A stretch of DNA of 64,000 bases, taken from an uncultured Clostridia bacterium. Its GTDB lineage: Bacteria; Bacillota; Clostridia; Oscillospirales; Ruminococcaceae. A program made the position numbers and the translations under genes. The first letter of the stretch is position 1, and every line of letters begins with the position of its first letter. Positions 60,340-64,000 of the stretch are shown here, one piece after another. The stretch covers positions 1 to 64,000 of the forward strand of contig CANQUJ010000008.1 in assembly GCA_947627005.1 (NCBI GenBank). Reading direction: 5' to 3'. The notes beneath the pieces were generated by a model. That model was not told where the DNA came from and did not search any database. It saw only the letters and a program-made list of their open reading frames with translations.

Positions 60340-61330
60340 TCGCTCGCCGGCCCGCTGCTAAAAGGTGTTCGCTGCGCGAATGATATTTTTGTCGCTGATT
60401 TTCCTATCGACACAAATAAAAAGGAGATATTTTCCCACCCGCCGTCCCCTTACTAAAAGGTATTCGCTTCGCTCATATAATTAAAGCGCAATCAAAAGCA
60501 CCAATTTTTGATAAAATTATGCCCGCCCGCCGCTCCCTCGTTTAAAGGAACTCGGCTTCGCCTCGTGCTATTTAAAACGCCCACCCCCTGTCCCCCTCCC
60601 GAGGGGAGGGGGCTTTCTATCAAACATGGCGTAAATTAGAACCAAAGTGCGTTCCAGCCCGCCGACCTGTTGCTAAAAGGAATCGCGCGGGGCGCGATGA
60701 TTTTTGCGGCCAACCACTTTGCTGTGTTTAGAGTGAGATTTGCTTCCCCGCCCGCCGCTGCCCCGATTAAAAGGAACTCGGCTACGCGAGTGCTATTTTG
60801 TGCGCACACGCTATGTTTTGGATAGAAGTCAAGGGTAGCTTCCCGCCCAAAAAGCCACTGCCCCCTGTAAAAAGGTATTCGCTTCGCTCATACTATTTAA
60901 AGCCACCCCACCCCTCTCGCTTTGCTCGTGCCCCCGCCCCTTGAGGGGCGGGGGCTGCGATTTTTTATACTTTCGCTCGAAGCTTCGCGGGAGTGGGGTG
61001 ACTAAAAATAGCATACCCCCGAACGAGCGGTTAGCGAGTTCGCGGGTATACCTTTAAGCTATGGGTCGGCGGGCGGGAGCTTTCTGGATTTAACTCTGTC
61101 GGCCGCTTAAAACGCCATTCGCTCAGCGAATCCATTTTTATGGTTGACGGTCGTAAGCGTGCTGTCCCCCTCCCTGCGGGAGGGGGAAGGGGGTGGGCGT
61201 TTTAAATAGCACTCGGCGAAGCCGAGTACATTTTAATTAGGGCGGCCGAGGGCGGGTAAAATTATATCAACAATTGGCGGCTCTTGATGGTGTTCAAATA
61301 ATATGAGCGCAGCGAATACCTTTAAACAAG
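60340..61330. repeat. Repeat island 3
   Basis: About 1 kb without a gene, built from at least eight copies in both orientations of the hairpin unit found in islands 1 and 2. Examples: GTTCGC tgc GCGAAT (about 60367-60381), ATCGCGC ggg GCGCGAT (about 60682-60698), ACTCGgctaCGCGAGT (about 60776-60791) and ACTCGGC gaa GCCGAGT (about 61209-61226). The large palindromic unit recurs at about 60870-61078. The TATCAACAATTGGC block recurs near 61264, and a diverged reverse copy lies near 60480-60530. The remaining 61331-61548 shows a -10-like TATAAT at about 61419 and nothing else clear. Confidence 0.85.
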
Positions 61331-61548
61331 CGGACGGCCGCTCTCATCCCCTCCCTCCCCCTTCAAAACAATCCCCCTCCGCCGGTCTTGCAAATCCCCG
61401 AAAAACATGCTATAATAATCGCTATGCGATTATTTTTTTATTTTAATCGCCTTTTTCTCCTCGGCTTTTCTGTAATAAACCCCAAATTTCGCTTCATTGA
61501 CATATCCCGCGAGTATTCGCAAATAATATTCCGAAAGGGGGCGAAGGG

Positions 61549-62628
61549 ATGAAGTCCGCGCTTTATAGATTTCTCTGCGCTGCCGTCGCGGCGGCGGTTT
61601 TAATGTCGCTCTGCGGCTGCGGAAACAGAATAAAGCCCGAGCCGATCTCGAGCGAAGACCTCGGCGGCTTTTCTTCTTTGCCGGCTTCGCCGTCCTCTTC
61701 CGACCCCGAACCGTCCGCCCCGGTGCCCGAGGGCGAACCGATAAAAGTCGGCGAGCTATATTCCGGCGGCAGCTATCTGACTATGTACCGCGGCTTCGTC
61801 CCCGAAGACGTCCGCCCAAAACAGTATATCCGCGTCTTTCATTCATACGACGATGTCTCGGCCTACTACGGCTCGACCCAAAGCGACTACCTCTACGGCG
61901 TAAGATTCACCCTTACGATGGATTCCTTCCGCGACGAATTTTTTGAAGACCACGACGTCATGATCCTTATGATAACCGAGCCGAGCTCATACGCCAACCA
62001 CACCGCCGACCCTATCGAGATCACCGACAGTGAGGTTCGGATCTCTATAACCCGCCATATCCCAGAGGACGCGCCGGTAAGCCCGACCCAGTATCACCTC
62101 ATCTTCGTCGCCCCGAAGGGGAGTTTTGACGGAGCGATGGACAAGCAGCTTAAGGTGGACATAACCGAAGTCATCGACCAAGAAAACAACTCCGCCTTCG
62201 ACGCCGAAAGCTACAGAATGTACTACCCCGAATATTGGAACTTCTGCTATCGGGCCGACGCGCTCTCCGATTCGCCCGAAATGGTTATAGACATCATCGA
62301 CGGCTATTCCCAGCTCGTCTATTTCTTCGAGGAATACCGCAAGACCTTCGACCTTGACGCCGAGTTCAGAGAATACGTCGGAACGCTCTATAACTTAGAG
62401 GTCTTCGAGAGATATATAATTTTGGCGACTATAATTCCCTGCGCCGAAGAGACCGAGCCGAAGACCGCCGACCTGTTCGTAAATAACCTCGAAATCTATA
62501 TGACCATAGACGCCGACCGCCCGGCCGAGGGCGAAGAGCCTAAGGCCTGCTATCTTTTGCTGACGGCCGTCGAGCGGAGCAATATGCAAGGCGTTAAGCT
62601 TAGCGAAATGCAGCTTTCTTTTGAATAA
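61549..62628 (+). CDS. Putative lipoprotein of unknown function
   Basis: 359 residues. The signal ends SLCGC with Cys24. A Ser/Pro/Glu linker (about 28-65) leads to a folded part with two recognisable blocks, RVFHSYDDVSAYYGSTQSDY (about 95-114) and FEDHDVMILMITEPS (about 129-143). No family recognised. ATG follows GAAAGGGGG. Surface location is inferred. Confidence 0.75.
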   Translation: MKSALYRFLCAAVAAAVLMSLCGCGNRIKPEPISSEDLGGFSSLPASPSSSDPEPSAPVPEGEPIKVGELYSGGSYLTMYRGFVPEDVRPKQYIRVFHSYDDVSAYYGSTQSDYLYGVRFTLTMDSFRDEFFEDHDVMILMITEPSSYANHTADPIEITDSEVRISITRHIPEDAPVSPTQYHLIFVAPKGSFDGAMDKQLKVDITEVIDQENNSAFDAESYRMYYPEYWNFCYRADALSDSPEMVIDIIDGYSQLVYFFEEYRKTFDLDAEFREYVGTLYNLEVFERYIILATIIPCAEETEPKTADLFVNNLEIYMTIDADRPAEGEEPKACYLLLTAVERSNMQGVKLSEMQLSFE

Positions 62629-62652
62629 CCCCGAAATATTCTTAAAAAGGGC

Positions 62653-62681
62653 TTGCAATTTTAAAAATAGTGTGTTATAAT
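62653..62681 (+). promoter_or_regulatory. Promoter of rpmE
   Basis: TTGCAA (62653-62658), 17-bp spacer, TATAAT (62676-62681). Confidence 0.85.
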
Positions 62682-62689
62682 ACCTTTCG

Positions 62690-62785
62690 GCTCGTTATGC
62701 GGCCGTATTATGAATCCACATAGCACTACTGTCTGAATCGGAATGATGGGCTGCTATTGGTAATAAAATCCGATTCGGAAAGGAG
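62690..62785 (+). promoter_or_regulatory. Structured rpmE leader next to the ribosome site
   Basis: TCTGAATCGGAAT (62732-62744) can pair with AATCCGATTCGGA (62767-62779), which directly abuts and slightly overlaps AAAGGAG (62779-62785). This could make translation of L31 depend on a bound protein such as L31 itself; autoregulation is inference. Confidence 0.55.
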
Positions 62786-62793
62786 TTTTGACT

Positions 62794-63009
62794 ATGGCAA
62801 AAGAGGGAATCCACCCCAAGTACGAAGAAACCACGATAACCTGCGCCTGCGGCAACGTCATCAAGACCCGCTCGACCAAAAAGGATATCAAGGTTGAAAT
62901 CTGCTCTAAGTGCCACCCGTTCTTCACCGGCAAGCAAAAGCTCGTCGATACCGGCGGGCGCGTAGATCGCTTCAACAAGCGCTACGGAATCAACAACGAC
63001 AAGAAATGA
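62794..63009 (+). CDS. rpmE: Ribosomal protein L31, zinc form
   Basis: 71 residues. Zinc ligands Cys17, Cys19, Cys37 and Cys40, with [23 protein letters not shown] at 62794 is eight bases after AAAGGAG; a TTG six bases earlier is rejected. Confidence 0.97.
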   Translation: MAKEGIHPKYEETTITCACGNVIKTRSTKKDIKVEICSKCHPFFTGKQKLVDTGGRVDRFNKRYGINNDKK

Positions 63010-63014
63010 TTCAG

Positions 63015-63042
63015 AAAAAGGGGGCTTCCGGCTCCCTTTTTT
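63015..63042 (+). terminator. rpmE terminator
   Basis: AAAAGGGGGC ttccg GCTCCCTTTTTT. Confidence 0.88.
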
Positions 63043-63080
63043 GTCTGTTTTAATTTTTTCACAAAAAGGGGGCGGCGAAA

Positions 63081-63701
63081 ACGGAATATAAAACCGTTCG
63101 CGGCGCGGCCGAGGGCAGCGTTACGATAGAAAAAAGCGAATTTATCGCCAAAATCGCCCCGGCTTTATCGTCGGAAGAGGCCGCGGCGTTTATAGATTCG
63201 GTCAAGGCCGAAAACCGCCGGGCAAGGCACAATTGCTACGCCTATACCCTTCGCGCCGGATTCGAGACGAGATATTCTGACGACGGCGAACCGCAGGGGA
63301 CTGCCGGCCCCCCGATTTTGGACGTTATCCAAAAAACCGGCCTGACCGACGTCTGCATAGTCGTCACCCGCTACTTCGGCGGGATACTTTTGGGCAAGGG
63401 CGGGCTTACAAGGGCCTATTCCTCTGCGGCGGCAAAGGCCGTCTCCGCGGCGGAGATCAAGCTTATGAGCGAGGCGAGAGAGATTTCCGTTTCGGCCGAC
63501 TATTCGCTTTACGAGCGTATTTTGCGGCTTCTGCCCGAGTATGAAATAAAAACCTCCTCCCGCGAGTTTTCGGATAAAATCGACCTTAGGCTTCTCTGCC
63601 GGGCCGAGCTCTGCGATAAATTCATAAGCGAGCTGACCGAGCTTTCAAACGGCGGGGCGAAAATCGAGCGCTCCGAAATATTTTTCGCCGACTTCTCTTA
63701 G
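63081..63701 (+). CDS. YigZ/IMPACT family protein with a non-standard start codon
   Basis: About 206 residues. The frame is continuous from the stop at 63051 and encodes EYKTVRGAAEGSVTIEKSEF, NCYAYTLRAGFETRYSDDGE, then QGTAGPPILDVIQ and VVTRYFGGILLGKGGLTRAY, the UPF0029/YigZ signature, followed by a DUF1949-type C-terminus. No ATG, GTG or TTG exists upstream of 63318 in frame. ACG at 63081, eight bases after AAGGGGG, is exactly where homologues start. Either ACG initiates or the base is an error or mutation. Biochemical role is unsettled. Confidence 0.85.
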   Translation, partial: TEYKTVRGAAEGSVTIEKSEFIAKIAPALSSEEAAAFIDSVKAENRRARHNCYAYTLRAGFETRYSDDGEPQGTAGPPILDVIQKTGLTDVCIVVTRYFGGILLGKGGLTRAYSSAAAKAVSAAEIKLMSEAREISVSADYSLYERILRLLPEYEIKTSSREFSDKIDLRLLCRAELCDKFISELTELSNGGAKIERSEIFFADFS

Positions 63702-63749
63702 CCTCGTTATTCTGCATAGTTTTTAGGCAAATTTTTGTGCAGTCATACG

Positions 63750-63795
63750 AAAATCTTCTCTTTTCTAAAATTTTTAGAGGAGATTTTTTATTTTT
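63750..63795 (+). terminator. Terminator after yigZ
   Basis: AAAATCTTCTC pairs with GAGGAGATTTT (one G-T pair) around a 16-base loop, followed by a T-rich tail. Confidence 0.8.
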
Positions 63796-63854
63796 AGGGT
63801 ATAAATCCATGAATACGTTTTTAAACGACTTTGAAAAAGCGGGGTGCGGGGCGA

Positions 63855-64000
63855 ATGAAAGATCTTACGCCGAGAGAATATACCGAACAGCTCGAAAAAA
63901 GCGTTTTGTCGCCCTACGCTTTTTTGAGCGTAAACACCAAGGGCCGCCTTAAAGACCAAGAAAAATGCGACCTTAGAACCGATTTTCAGCGGGACAGGGA
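63855..64000 (+). CDS. Deoxyguanosinetriphosphate triphosphohydrolase-like protein, 5' part
   Basis: The first 48 codons are visible: MKDLTPREYTEQLEKSVLSP, then YAFLSVNTKGRLKDQEKCDL and RTDFQRDRD-like end. LSPYA-xSxxxxGR and CDLRTDFQRDR are the N-terminal motifs of dGTPase-type HD hydrolases in Gram-positives. The gene runs past the window end. The HD catalytic motif is outside. The ribosome site is weak (GGGGTGCGGGG). Confidence 0.85.
   Translation, partial: MKDLTPREYTEQLEKSVLSPYAFLSVNTKGRLKDQEKCDLRTDFQRDR

Noticed and set aside
60340..61330. Repeat island considered as a CRISPR array
   Set aside because: Units are unevenly spaced, occur in both orientations, have variable hairpin arms and no cas genes are near.
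63737..63952. A 71-codon ORF before and inside dgt
   Set aside because: It begins in the yigZ terminator and its second half overlaps the better-supported dGTPase start in another frame.

Overview
The window looks like a chromosomal segment of an anaerobic, probably spore-forming Firmicute of class Clostridia. Direct signs are a yabP-yabQ-divIC-yabR cluster, a CIRCE operator on groESL, a T-box leader on a leucine operon, a zinc-type S14 and tRNA genes with encoded CCA. Coding DNA favours G or C at third positions, which produces many long mirror ORFs that are not genes. Genus cannot be given from sequence alone.

Layout: 1-779 is the 3' tip of a 23S rRNA, a 5S rRNA and tRNA-Lys, -Glu, -Met and -Trp. 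780-2087 is a gene-free repeat island. 2160-5598 holds a NYN/LOTUS protein, a uracil/deoxyinosine glycosylase, a nitroreductase, an SH3 lipoprotein with a duplicated domain, and a small hypothetical. 5632-16930 (minus strand) is a full branched-chain amino acid locus, leuA-leuC-leuD-leuB-ilvB-ilvN-ilvC-ilvD, followed by a tightly coupled DUF815 ATPase and driven by a T-box leader at about 16931-17281. 17595-19295 is an HtrA-type protease.

19560-22019 encodes a degenerate MBOAT-like membrane protein with an SH3 partner that keeps an AlgJ/DHHW-like motif. 22224-26963 has three tandem paralogous solute-binding lipoproteins, each with its own promoter. After a second repeat island come the sporulation/division cluster (27675-29340), a lipoprotein, and the S10-spc-alpha ribosomal operon (30541-46541), including secY, adk, map, a KOW protein, infA and rpoA.

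46583-47681 (minus) is an orphan sugar-ABC permease with small ORFs behind a MerR-like promoter. 47861-50948 (minus) is a response regulator, an acidic tail-anchored protein and a second HtrA. groESL (51310-53256), a CBM9-like surface protein, a type-B carboxylesterase, a GH43-like glycosidase and a phosphoglucomutase follow. The end has a third repeat island (60276-61430), a lipoprotein, rpmE, a YigZ gene lacking a standard start codon, and the start of dgt.

The most unusual signals are: repeat families whose hairpin arms change together while flanks stay constant, two of them lying inside the leu/ilv operon; the degenerate MBOAT/DHHW pair; the solute-binding triplet with a near-invariant N-terminal segment; an HtrA promoter with octamer repeats together with an orphan response regulator-HtrA operon; and RNA-leader candidates before rpsJ and rpmE. 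No CRISPR array, transposase or integrase was seen.
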